NCBI GenBank assembly: GCA_951640195.1
Contig: OX621166.1
Location: 310,001 to 374,000, forward strand
Length of the DNA: 64,000 nucleotides
From: Porpolomopsis calyptriformis
Lineage: Eukaryota > Basidiomycota > Agaricomycetes > Agaricales > Hygrophoraceae
Direction of reading: 5' to 3'
Positions 12,001-23,662 of the stretch are shown piece after piece. Below the pieces are notes generated by a model. The model had not been told where the DNA came from. It worked only from the letters and a program-made list of their open reading frames with translations, and ran no database searches. Both the position numbers and the translations under genes were made by a program. Position 1 is the first letter of the stretch. Every line of letters begins with the position of its first letter.

Positions 12001-15000
12001 TGGGCGCCTCCGCCTAGATGAAGCCATTCTTTGATGGTGGTGAGAACTTCAGACCGGCCGTGCGCCACCGCCAGATATTCAGCAACTGATGGTGATGGAA
12101 ACCGAGGCTGTTCGCGCACGTACATCTTCCGTAGCAACTGGATGAAATGGTGAGATACAGAGATAGGAAGCCAAAGTCGAAAAAGTTACCTCGAAGAAGA
12201 CAAGGGGAATGACAAAACTACGGAATGCATTCCACCACACCGTTGCAAATTCTGCATGATCGACAACCAGGTCCCGCGTTTTCCCTTCTTTCAGAGACAT
12301 CTCTCCGTTGTCGTCGGCAACAGAAACAGAAACATTTTGAAGTCCGTGAACGAGAATATTCACTAAACGATCCAACGAGCCTGCTAACACGAGCACACGT
12401 AACGGCGGTTCTGACGACGGTTCTGGAACGATAAAACTCTGGCGGTGCGAAATAGAGGGTAAGGAATTTCGCCGAGCGGTGCTTGTTTTACGCTCCAAGC
12501 CTTGTGACGACCCTGGCTTCACCCGGAATGAAGGAGCTCGCGCCACATTTTTTTCAGGTGAGCCGTGGTCCATAATGGAACTAGGAGGCCTTGATGATGA
12601 CCGGGATGGTGACATGGATGTTGAAGACGAATCCCCGCCACTCTGAACAACTAGTAAAAGTTCACCATTGTATACGGGGATGGTTGTTTCCCCATAGCCT
12701 ACTTCTCCTGGTGGAAGCATATCAGATGGGTTGGAACCCGGGGAATAACTCTGATGCATAGGGCGTAATGGCGCATTAATGTCAGGGAGAACATGTAGGT
12801 CGTGTGGATCACGGTTGAGGCGGCCACTCAATAAGAGACCTCTATCAACGAATGTCATGCAAGGTAGGGGTTCCGGGAAGATCAGTGGAATAAGGGCACT
12901 GAGGGGACTATGAAGAGACGCTGGTGGTCTGGTCCAATAGTATGGCTCAAACAACCCTCGACGAGGTGGCTCAGCACAGATGGAGAGAGGTGTGAATTGG
13001 TCGATCCTTTCGGAAGAAAACATAAGACTTGAAATCATGAAAATTCGGGGGTTCGTAACTCACCGCAAAAATTTCGAGGCCATCCCATTTCTGCTTCCTC
13101 CTCCAGCGGCCATTTCACGCCAAAACGAAACCATCCTTTTAATATCTTCTTCATTCCCTTCATTGGAAACCGTCAACTTTCTCGGGCACAAAGACAGTGA
13201 AGTATTGAGCCCATCAAACATATCTCTCATGTGTGCCAACGAGTTGAAGTCCCACATGTCGTCTTCGCCACTCCCTCTAGCTTTGTGCGATTCCAATTCT
13301 ATGAGATATTTCACATCGCCACCCCATGGTGTGACCCTTGGCTCATGAACGCTTGCACATTCGCCATCCGGACCATTGTAAACCCAGGACTCGACAACTG
13401 CCAGAGCTTGAGGGTCTACACGTTTCCACACCTTATCTAGTCTTGCTACAGATCGCGAACACAGAGCCGCCGCGATAGCTCGCCATGAACATTCGTCACC
13501 AGAAAGACGACACAACTCGCCAATCTTGATCCAAGCCGAGATGACCTCCGATCGTGAATGTGTGCGTGAAGTATGGAGGTTCCTATCATCGAACATATTT
13601 ATGGAGGATGACATATGGGGAATGTGACCAGTGGGTGCATCAGCGCCGTGAATTTGCAACAAAAGCAACCTTGTAAGCCAATGTGGATGTTCGTCACTGC
13701 CAAATAAGTGGTTCAAAGATGGGAGGGCAAGTCCATTGGGATCGAGCGTGGTGGGTGGACGATTATCCGAATTGAAAACGAGACCGGCGGTCAAGCCATC
13801 TGGCGTACCTTCGAACACCTCACGATGAAACGAAGATAGACTTCGAGCGACGAAATGAGGATCTAGCAAGAACAAGACATTTCTTGATAGACCTTCTCGT
13901 TCCAAAGCAGCCCAAGGCATCGGAGCTATCGTTGGTGTAGCGATGTTGATAAGCGGAGGTCGCATTTCTGGAGGTTGGGTGACAATGCAAGATATTCCAG
14001 ATGGGGACCGTGTTCCCGGAGGCACACCTAATGCTTGCCCTAGCGAGAGTATGTTACTCTCTTCGGGACGCGGGGAGAAGGTCCCAAGATTAGGAGACCC
14101 TAACCTCATTTCAGGAGAAGGCATGAAAATGGCTTGCGTAGACGACGAGTTGGGGATCGTACTCGGAATTCTAGGCCCTGCAACGGCAGACACATGCGGG
14201 ACAGTGTCGACTAGCCATTCATCCCATGCCCCGATATCGGCAGGGGTGCCTTGATACCGTAAATATTCGCCTGCAAGCCAACCTACCTTGGCACGTTCGG
14301 CCGGCTTCGTTTCTTCCTCTGCTCCGCTAACAAGATAGGAGCAGCACCGAGTAAATTCGCTCTCGAATTTTCTCTGTCCGGCAAGAGGTGGTAGACAAAG
14401 TAAAACACTGGAAGCAAACTCTTTCCACTCGCCTGTGTGCCTCTCCGCAACAGCGGCGGCGTGATCTGGGGGCGTGGTGAAGGTTGTGGAAAACACCGCT
14501 TCGTGGACAAGCGCATCGAGGGTTCCACGAACGATTTTCTCCTCATTCAACACTAAATCAGGATGAGCTGTCCTACCCCAATACGACCTTTTCTTCCGTC
14601 CGATCGTCGTATCCCTCCCTCTCCGATTCTTCCCACCTCCGCCGGATTCCGGTTCATCCTCTTCACCACCCACTTCTTCTTCGTCTTCGATTGCAGGCAC
14701 CAATTCTGTGGAAAATAAATCCTTTATGGCCGTGCTCCGATCTCCTGGTGGCTTATAAAAATATAGCTTTGTTCCTTTGAGCTCTAGCTTGAAAGGCTTC
14801 CAACCCTTTGAAAGTGCGAAAGAAGAGTGGGGGAAAGGATTGTTCGAATAATGCAGGACTGGCGAAGGATTTGAATGCCGGTTTATAAAACCGGCGTGGT
14901 AAACAATTTGCGATGATCGTTGTGCACTCTGCCCGCTTTCATCCTCTTGATCAGGGCTAATGACCGTAGGGTGAGCGAGCATCGTTGTGGAACGAACCGA

Positions 15001-16293
15001 AATAAGATTGTTGGTGGCAGAATTCGCAACGTCTTGCAGAGGCGGCTTATTGTTACTTTTGAATGGAAAGGCTGCCCGAGGGGTAGCAGCGGATGTGGAG
15101 GCCACATCGCCATCTTTACTTTCACTATCCCTATCGATGTCACGTTCTGAAAGACCTGAACCCTTTCTCTTTGGGCTAGGAGGAACGAATCTCGGCGTTA
15201 ACTTCGAAGAGAGACGTGGGGTAAAAGACTGAGAGCGACTGTGGACATGATTAGCGGACGTAGCGCCAGTACTCGGAAAGGAATCATTTTCTAATGGGGG
15301 AACGGAGACGGAAATGGATACACCAGTATGGTGATCCATCGAAGAGGGTGGAGAGGATCCACGTGCCTTGATGGCAGGAAATGGTTGACGAGGATTCGTT
15401 GAGAAAGCAGGGGAAGGGGAAGTCGTGGAGAGGCCGCTGGCGTTACTATTGGTGCGGTTCCTATATTGTGTGATCTTCTCTTGGAAGGAGGTGTTGATTG
15501 GAAACAGCATTCCGTTAGACATTTTACCCAGGTCATCGGCAGATTTGGACCATGCGCGATGAGTTATGTTCCTTAGATCACCTAAGCCTGAACCTGGAGA
15601 AGGTGGTGACGATGTGGAACCTGGGAAAGGAAACATGGGCGTATCTAAGGATCTTGGAGGAGATGTAGAAGACAGGTCGAGGACGGATCTGTCGGAGATT
15701 CTGACATTAGTACCGACATCTTACAAGAGAAGAGAAGTCGTTTAGAAAAGCCTGCTACACAGGATTGTGATCGTAGAACTGTCCAACCCTCAATGCATCG
15801 ACAGACGATAAATTAAGCCTCAGCCGATGTCAAATACTCAAACCGTCATGAAAACGAAGATTGCGATAGAGGAAAAATACACGCCGCAGAGGGGCAAGGG
15901 ATCGACGGACAGTGAGAATGCCCCTGTCTTGTGGCCGCCAAAGATTCATGATCGACAAAGAAGACTAGGTACTTGCCTTGTAGCAGACGGGATGTAGGTA
16001 TCTGACTGGAGCGAATTAACGATAGGCCTGGGATCTGTGGGGTGTGAAATCTTTGGTTTCCGTCCCGAGCTCGCGCTACTCCGGGGTTCAGAAGTGGCGG
16101 AACTTGTTCGTGGACTAGAGGAGTTCCAGTTGAACCATTTTGAAGGTTTCGCCAAGAATTGGGAGAACCCTGAGGATGGAGAAGTGGCGCGGGGGAAGGA
16201 AAGGAAAGCAGGAGAAGGCGCGGATGCAGGGTGCGTCAAAGGATCCTGGGGACTCAATGCGTTGGGAGACGGAGCCCCACGTCGCGGAGGCAT
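9099..16293 (-). CDS. BEM2: Bem2-like RasGEF/PH/RhoGAP protein
   Basis: Very large multi-exon gene, roughly 2,100-2,200 aa. The N-terminus is Ser/Pro-rich and disordered. A PH-like segment follows near 14.9-14.7 kb (GWKPFKLELKGTKLYFYKP). RasGEF-type helical regions lie near 13.9-13.3 kb (FVARSLSSFHREVFEG) and 11.6-10.95 kb. A second PH domain lies near 10.4-10.2 kb. The C-terminal RhoGAP domain starts at PVFGVDLEFLLRRE and keeps the catalytic arginine finger: splicing gives YRIAGA. The order RasGEF-PH-RhoGAP matches yeast Bem2, which turns off Cdc42/Rho1 in polarity and bud growth. The tail (9099-9240) is acidic. The first intron (about 15.98-15.72 kb) has a donor and acceptor whose phases I could not reconcile, so exon 1 is less certain. 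An in-frame start at 15636 would drop it. Confidence 0.88.
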
Positions 16294-17435
16294 GCTCTGT
16301 GGTAATTTTGAATAAAGAAAGTTGAAATGGCTGAAATATATACTGTTGCGGTGAAGACGGAGAAGATAACGTTGCCGATGCGTGCGAAGGCGTACAGCTA
16401 ACCAATGCTAACCGTCACGACCGATTGTTGAGTTCCTAGTGCATGGATCAAGTCATGATAAGACTCACCAATGATCTGATTGAGCTAGGGGAGGAAGGCT
16501 ACCTGCGAAGATCATGGGCGAGTCTGCAACTCAGCAGTTCAGCTAGACGACGCGTCAACAAAAAGTCTGTTTGCAATTCTTGCCACTGCTTCCCCTTTTG
16601 CTTATCCTGGACTACATTTGCTAGGAATATCTTCTTGATATTAATAGCGTGCTACCAGTTCGTCCGGAATCGGGACAACGGCTTTAACTTTCATATGGGT
16701 TTCACTTATGAATAACGTACAAGCCAATCATACATCCCTCGAGGCCAGTATCTGTCTTCAAGGAATCCAAATGGGCAAAAGAGGCCCAGCCTTTGGTCAA
16801 ACCCCAATCTTTATTGCCAGCGAGCTAACACCGACTTCTCAATCGGTATCTGTCATACCAGGGGAAAAAGTATTGTCAATGATCCATCATTTGATATTGC
16901 AAGTCCTGTACCTGAGTGCAGAACCCAGTGGCCAGGTCTGTGTCGATCTTTTTCTCCCTATCATACAAGACCTCACTTTTACAGGATGATGTTGGGCCAC
17001 ATTTCTTCTTTTCACAGGTCACCCATAGCATGGTAAAATGACCTTGAAGAGATACCAGCTCACTCGGTGAATAATCCCCCATTAAATATTTAATTTAAAA
17101 AAAGGCACAGCTTAGTGGATCGAGGCTTATTTATCTCACTTTTTCAAGGCGACATCAGACCTTCCTGAATGATGTGATTGGATCTGATTTTATGCACAGT
17201 CGAAGGCAACCAGCACATGCAGCATGAAGAGGCCAGTTGGCACCTTCAAAAGTTCGCTGGCAACGCCATCCGGAACTCTCCGCTACATTCGGAATCGTGT
17301 TTTCTACTTGTTTCTTGCCCTGACATTTGATACCCGAGATGATCGATTCGCAGACAAGAACATCCTATCGCCGACACTGTTCCTGGTGGAGTATCCTAAG
17401 GGATGAAAGTACCTCACTGCCACTTTATTTATTCC
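16294..17435. other. 1.1-kb intergenic region
   Basis: This interval lies between the Bem2-like start and the DPH5 stop. Open frames of up to about 93 codons occur on + but none has a motif, plausible splice continuation or coding-like bias. It probably contains the promoter of the Bem2-like gene and the DPH5 3' UTR. No repeat or RNA gene was recognised. Confidence 0.5.
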
Positions 17436-18538
17436 TCAAAGTGCAGAGTGATCGAGTTCACATCCATATACTTGGGCAGCAGTATTACGCCAGGTATCCC
17501 TGTTGATAGCATACTGCTCTGCATACTCCGCCTCAAGAGGATGCAGTCGTTTCCCCACGATGACCAAGCTGTGTAAAGGGTGTCCGAATGCCTCAGGGGG
17601 ATGCGAGAGTAATTCTTGCAATGTCCCACAAACGATCCTCTCTTCCCCTCCTCCACCCACCCGCGAGACTGCGATGGCGAGAGTATGATGAGGTGATAAT
17701 GTTCCACTTTGACGCACTCCTTCGATTTCCAGTATCTGAGATACGGCCTGAGTAATTGACATGTATCGTGGAGGTTCGTAGATCTTCCTGCCTCTGATCA
17801 CAGATGTCAAGTTGCTAACCGTTCGGGTATCACGGCCACAATGATAGGTTTACCTTAAAAGGTTTTCCTCGCTCTGTTCCTTCACTTTGATGTCCAGGAG
17901 GATTAAAGTGTGCATACCCAAGTCAGCGTTCTCTTTGACACGGTCGTAAAAGCTATCGGGTTTCCACGTGTCAGTGAAGAAAACCAAAGAGACTGTTTGA
18001 CCAAAGTTGTAGAGCTGGAGACCACAGGCACCAATGGCATTCAATATTGAAGCGTTATGAATGATCCGCGTCGGAATTTTGAGCGCTCTTGCGCGCAAGA
18101 TAATGTCCGTATGTGTCGTTGCTCTTTCCAGGGGTGAGACGATCATTTGTTCGAGAACGGGCGCACTCACCCAAACGGATCTCCAACGACCAACAATGAG
18201 ACATTTTCCTCCCCTGCGCCCTTCAAAATCTCATCACTTCCTGTCTCTACCAAATCGCGATCGGCAGGGATCAGATCCTTGCCATAAAATGCTTCCTTGC
18301 TCGAAACATCATCAACTGCTATCCCGGGAAGCATCTGAAAAGCTCGCAAACCAGGCGTTCTTTCTGAACCATCAATAGACTGGTATAACCCTCAAGGTAC
18401 ACGCGTGATGACGAGCGCACAGCCTATCTTGCCATTTTTAAGACGGTCTGCGCTGTGAGCGCAGGAACAACATACCTCTAATCCTCGAATGGTGATATCT
18501 TTTTCATCGCAAAGCCCTAGCCCAATGAGGTAAAACAT
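17436..18538 (-). CDS. DPH5: diphthine methyl ester synthase
   Basis: Five exons (18476-18538, 18352-18423, 18171-18295, 17854-18123, 17436-17793) encode 295 aa, matching the family length. DPH5 is the SAM-dependent methyltransferase that methylates the modified histidine of elongation factor 2 during diphthamide synthesis in the cytosol. The start [20 protein letters not shown] is diagnostic. Also seen are [12 protein letters not shown], the SAM-binding VVGDPFGATTHTD (rebuilt across the exon 3/4 junction), [18 protein letters not shown] and [11 protein letters not shown], then [10 protein letters not shown]. Introns are 47-60 bp. An upstream in-frame extension to 18616 is open, but the conserved N-terminus supports 18538. 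Confidence 0.96.
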
Positions 18539-18866
18539 TTGTTCCTTATCGGATGGAGGTGTTGGCCAACGCGTAACTTGCCTAATGCGGACCGGGGTCA
18601 CCTTCCGTGCTGACACAGAAAGTTGTGTTCACCCGTTAGGTAGTTATAAACACGAAAAGTTGGGTATGTATTGAATGCAAAGCAGCAGGTCAGGTCTGTA
18701 GCTGTACGAACTACGAAAGAATTATGTGGTAACTGACCAGAAGCCCTGCCGCCAGCATTAATATCCGGGGATAGTGAAACACTCCGGAACGGAGAGACAT
18801 GAGAAGTTTGGACAACGGACGAAAAAAAAAAACTTGTTTTATAACGGTTAGACCGTATAATTAAAG
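18539..18866. other. intergenic, DPH5 promoter side
   Basis: This 328-bp interval lies between two co-oriented genes. It contains a 10-nt A run near 18823-18832. No gene is seen. Confidence 0.4.
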
Positions 18867-21333
18867 TTATTCGAAAATATTGTGATCCGCTTGGGCACCA
18901 TCAGCGCGGTCGCTGGTATCCACGAGCAGCTGGGTATGATGGTTCTTATCATCATGGTGGGGAGGGAAGTAAGCATTCAAGCAGTGTATCGATTTAAGGC
19001 GGTCCATATCCGGATGGATGATTTCATGACAGAAGAGGTCGAGGTCGAGGTCGTTCTATTCATATATTTGAAGTTAAAACCATTTCAAGTCAGCGTCAGC
19101 AGTTCGGACGTACATCTTCGTATCCTGAACACCAAACGATCAACGTCTAGACTAGGGAAGATGAAAACAAGTAGACCCACCAAATGGCTGTTCGATCTCT
19201 TCGCCAGCTGCCAAGAAGCCGAGATATATAAAGCTTGCTGTGAAAACCCCGGCGATCGAGTGCCATCCGAACTGTTCAACAAGTTGGAAGGGGAGGAAAA
19301 ACAAGTATAACCAGACGGTGCTACATCAACGGGTTGGTGGTGTTCGTTGGAATAGGAAGAAGGTGAAATATACGTACTGCCTGTAATAAACAATGATAGC
19401 GGAAAGTTAGCAACAATCTTACGAAGTACTACGCTCAAGATCATACCTTATGTGAACGGAGTAAACGCTGTATTCATCACGTTAGCGGTGTGAATTGCTG
19501 GAATAAATGAGAGACGAACAAGGGTAAAGGGGTGGTCAAGATCTTTTCCATTGCTATATGCGGGGCTTCAGAAACAATCATGTCACGGGGAAACATGCAT
19601 ACACGATAAACTGTCCTCCATCATAGCGATACAGGTTAACAAACCAGCCATACTGTTTCCTGTGATTCAAAGCATATTATGACGGGTTATCCGAGCAAGG
19701 GAAAAAATAGCTCACCAGGTACCGTATTTCTATCTTCCAGGATGGCGCACCAATCGCTCAAACAGTGTAATATTTCCAAGGGAAGGTTGTCCCCGTCGCC
19801 CGCAAGACGAGTATGCCCCTTCTTATCCGTTAAAATTCGCTTTTCAAGCCCAGTAAACTTGGGGTGAGCTATGCCTAATTCTGCGTCAACTCGCTCCCTT
19901 TCCTATGCATTCCGGACACGAATATAAGTCGTTAAATCAGTGAGTAATTTACCGGCCACATACCGCAAGGATATTTGGGGGGAGGACTTCTAATTGTCGA
20001 CTGGCCGTCAATTTCTTCCAGAAGTCCGTACGGATTGCGGTGATGATACCAGCAAATGGGATTAGATCTGCCGAGGCTTTGGACATAAAATTTTCGGAGG
20101 TGGGTGAAGTAGAGGGGAGAAGAGGTTGCTGGATTGAAGTAGATGAACGAGAGGATATTTCCGAGTTTGAGCGCCGAAGATGCGAACGCATCCTTGGACC
20201 CAGTAAAGCGGGCTTGTGAGGGTCGTCGTTAAATGTGCCATAGCCATCAGTGGCGACAATGACCGGATCTGTAATGGGGTGGGTCGCAACTGAGGTCGAT
20301 TGTCCGACTTCTGGCTGAGATCGAGGGTGCTTGTGCTTATGGCGAGTGCGCTTTGAAACATGATAGTCAGCGTCCGGAGTAATGAGATAAAAGATTAATT
20401 ACTTCATGGAGTGGCTTGACTAAATAGTAGAGATCCTCGAAATACATACCCAATTCACCTTGAGGAGATGAAAATAAGGTTCAATAGGAAAAAACATACT
20501 CTAACACTCACTCCGGAGATGATGTTTGGTGGCGACCGCAAATCTACACCAATGGAGTCATTTACTTCCCGCAACCATAGTTGATGAGGACCTACCCTGA
20601 GATAAGATCAAGCGCCAACCTTTTTTCAGCCATGACTTTCATTAATTCTTCTGTGCTTCTTTGGGCTTTTCCGGACGCGATCTCCTGCGGCGTTTTGGGC
20701 GAGACAAGGGGCGGAACGTGGAACCAGATGAGACGGCCCATGGTACGAGAGTTGCGGATAAGATCGGCCCAACAGACTCGGCCCATCCAGAAACGATCAT
20801 AGCTGATGGGGTTGTTAGATACTCCAAGATACAGGAACATTAGTGCCGTGCTCACCCGCTCCCGACGCGATATGCGATAACAAAACCAATAACGACACCT
20901 GGAGATAGCTGAATGAGATGGAACACGTGGCGCTGAGATTATAAGACGAACCGAGAACAGTAAGCATGACAGACGGTATATTTAATTTGAAATTAGTGGT
21001 TAGAGAAAGAGAGACAACAGCTAGCGCCACATGAGAAATCAATGAATCGATCGGAGTCACGTTCCACATACCAACAGCAAAAACGGTATGAAGTAAAACT
21101 GCTGGCCATATTCTCCATATCTAGTTCCGGAAGTTCAATGCAAACAATCTACTCGATCGAACGTATGATATACTGACCACAGAACCGCGGCCCAAAGTCC
21201 AAGAGATAATGGTATATGACGGAGGTCGGCGGTTGAGAATAGCTTCGTACCGAGGACCATCTCGCGATGCTGGGAGAAGTGAATGGCCACCAGCAAAAGA
21301 TCGCTTAGGTTTTATCTGGTGCTCTGTGGCCAT
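18867..21333 (-). CDS. bestrophin-like anion channel (UPF0187/RFP-TM)
   Basis: Multi-exon membrane protein. The start (MATEHQIKPKRSF) leads into a Ser/Arg-rich N-terminus. Splicing near 21.18-21.12 kb restores GSVIWRIWPAVLLHT, the first conserved segment. Next come hydrophobic helices, then the signature around 20.85-20.6 kb: YDRFWMGRVCWADLIRNSRTM and HVPPL. Near 20.2-20.0 kb is a hydrophilic insert rich in Ser. The C-terminal conserved part includes QFEDSLTALERILTTPLPFV-type sequence near 19.7 kb, then DLDLFCHEIIHPDMDRLKS near 19.05 kb. The protein ends at HNIFE. The family forms pentameric chloride channels; in fungi the location and role are untested. The in-frame Met at 21339 is an equally possible start. 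Confidence 0.85.
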
Positions 21334-21473
21334 GTTCAAAGAGTGTGAGGTGGTGGTTTTGAGGATAGATTGAAGATTAGGTAAAGGCGCGACATGAGCG
21401 CTGATTGCACCCTGTAACGTTTACTTACATAAGGGGCGTGGTAAAGATCCCACGGTGCTATTTGTAGATTAAA

Positions 21474-23263
21474 TCAAAAACGCTTTCCGTTCGTATAAAA
21501 CGATCCCAGTCCACCCCTCCTCATCCCACCCCTCATGTACTGCATGTACCCGTAATAACACCCTACACAAACCCCTGCAAACAACAGGAGTTTAACCAAA
21601 AATCCAAACCAGGAGCCGGTCTCGGCACCGCCGAACATGCTCTTCCCTGTGTCCAGCTTGTCGTGTCGGGAATCTTCCTTTGAGAGTACAGCAGAGTACG
21701 TAGCTACGGATACAATACTGTGCGTTGGGGTAGATAAAATGCCACTGAGACAGGTAAGGAAGGAGTATGCTTACTCGTGTGAATCAACGACATCCCCTGT
21801 CATGGCTGAGAAGCCGAGAAACGGAGCTGGAGGAAGAGATATTGGGCTAATCGTAAAGCAATGCGACCATTCGTCCCCTGGGCGGCGGGTAAGGTAAGTG
21901 ATATAATTCGCGCATGATGAGATAGGAGGAAAAAGGAGACTCGATCGACTGACAAGCTTTATACTGAATTTGAACCTAATCAATGAAAAATTAGTATCAA
22001 ACGGAAAGGGATGGGTAGATACTGACATCAAGGAACGTATCCTTCAAATAGGTCAACTTCAACTTTGTTGCCACATTTGCCCGACGAAAACCCGCCTAGC
22101 GTTATGGAACCAGAGGTTAAATGAATAAAATACAAATGAGGGAGAATACGCACGGAGCACGCGCCAATGCTATTCGACTCTCCATCGTGTTCATAATCAT
22201 ATTCGGTCTCTCCGTCCCCAACCATAGCAGTAACGCGAGGAAATGCATACGAATGCCGTGAGTTGGCGTATCTATTTTTACAAGGTGGGATGGACCAGAA
22301 AGGGTCAGAAAAGTCAATGAGGTCAAGCAAGATACTTACGTGTCCAAGAAAATTCCTAGCCCCTGGAACTTGTCTAGGGATAAAAGAGTAGAATCGCGTA
22401 AACATGCACACGAACAATTTGCATACTGACCGACACTCCCGAAAACAGGGCCGGGTTCCGCGCGTTTCGTTGTCAGCCAAATGGCGAGACCGTCCCCAAA
22501 CAATGGTGTTTCGCCAGTTATCTACAGAGAACCATACGTGAACCAAAAAGTATCAATATTCATGCCCAAATTTCGGTTACCTTGAACTCCACTTCGATAA
22601 CCCAGTTAGTAGCCGTCAGCGGCAGTCTGGACCATAACCATCCCTATGGGCGGTAGTAACAAAAAAAATCCATGAGCGCAGAGGGAGAAAGTGAAGGAAC
22701 ACACTGACCATTTGTGATGGCCAGGCACGGGTGAGGCGAACGTGTTTATTCGTGTTCTAAGAACAAGCCATTCGTACATAAAGTTCGATCGCCGGAGGAG
22801 GCGGAGGAAAGAAATGCATGTACTTACCACGTACGCATCAGCACCGAAATCCCACCATCTATTTAGCGTATCCCAATGTCGCAAACATATTATTTTTAGG
22901 ACGTCTGTTGAAAACAAAATAGAAAGGCATCCTAGCGCACCGGTTTTGGAGGTCCTGGTCGATATATGGTGCGAATATTGAATGTGTACGTAGTTGGACG
23001 GTCTATTTAAAAGAAAAAAAGACATGGTCAATACAACGTATTCCGTATCAAGGACATGAGCTAGTGCCACCACGAAAGCCCTACTACACAAGCGAGGCGA
23101 AGATCACATGTAAAAGGACCCAAGTACTCACCCGCTCGATGGTGTTATTGCCCAGCTTAGTGCCATCCGATGCGGCCTGCACAGGGTCTAGAGCCAAGCC
23201 AAAGAAAAAAAGTGAAAGAAAGATAATTGTGTGGACGACCCTCCAACATCGTTCTGCTGGCAT
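21474..23263 (-). CDS. L-type (VIP36/ERGIC-53-like) cargo lectin
   Basis: Multi-exon type I membrane protein. The start at 23263 gives a signal peptide (TIIFLSLFFFGLALDPVQA). The lectin domain follows: LRTHSIFAPYIDQDLQNR, then across an intron WWDFGADAYV, then NTNKHVRLTRAWPSQMG and WVIEVEFKVTGETPLFGDGL. Next are the metal/sugar-site region GIFLDTYANSRHSYAFPRV and the cysteine-containing C-terminal part of the domain. Near the end is one transmembrane helix (WFGFLVKLLLFAGVCVGCYY) and a short cytosolic tail ending in NGKRF, like the KRFY/KKFF sorting tails of VIP36 and ERGIC-53. It should bind high-mannose glycans and carry glycoproteins between ER and Golgi. It is co-oriented with the bestrophin-like gene 140 bp downstream. 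Confidence 0.92.
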
Positions 23264-23662
23264 TTTTGCGTCGAAAGCGTCGAAGAGGTTGAGTAGGATT
23301 AAAATGGTATTAAAGCAGCCTCAAGTTCGCCAGCTGGAGTGGTAGAATGAATATGGTATGTCATTCCCACGAACAAACGGAAAAGGAAACTGTGCTCTGA
23401 GTGCTCGCTCTCCTTCGGCCATCTTCGAATGGATGTTACGTTTCGGCAAAATACTACGTTACCCCTTTTCGTTAGCGCCGATACATCCAAAAGGGATGTG
23501 AATGTTATACCGGTGAACCGACCAAGTTTTTTATTCTATGTGTGGTTTTCAGCCTGGGTTTCTATGCAAATCATTCAAAGACCACCTGAGAGTGCGATAT
23601 TGAAATGATATATATGCTTTCTTTCAAGCTCAGTCTACAACCTCCATTCAATAAAAATAGCC
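23264..23662. promoter_or_regulatory. divergent promoter region lectin/ValRS
   Basis: A 399-bp interval between two divergent genes. TATATATGC occurs at about 23610, some 50 bp before the ValRS start, and is a plausible TATA element for the + strand gene. Other elements were not recognised. Confidence 0.35.

Noticed and set aside
18882..19310. 142-codon plus-strand frame
   Set aside because: Antisense to the last bestrophin-like exons, which match the family (FCHEIIHPDMD) on the minus strand.
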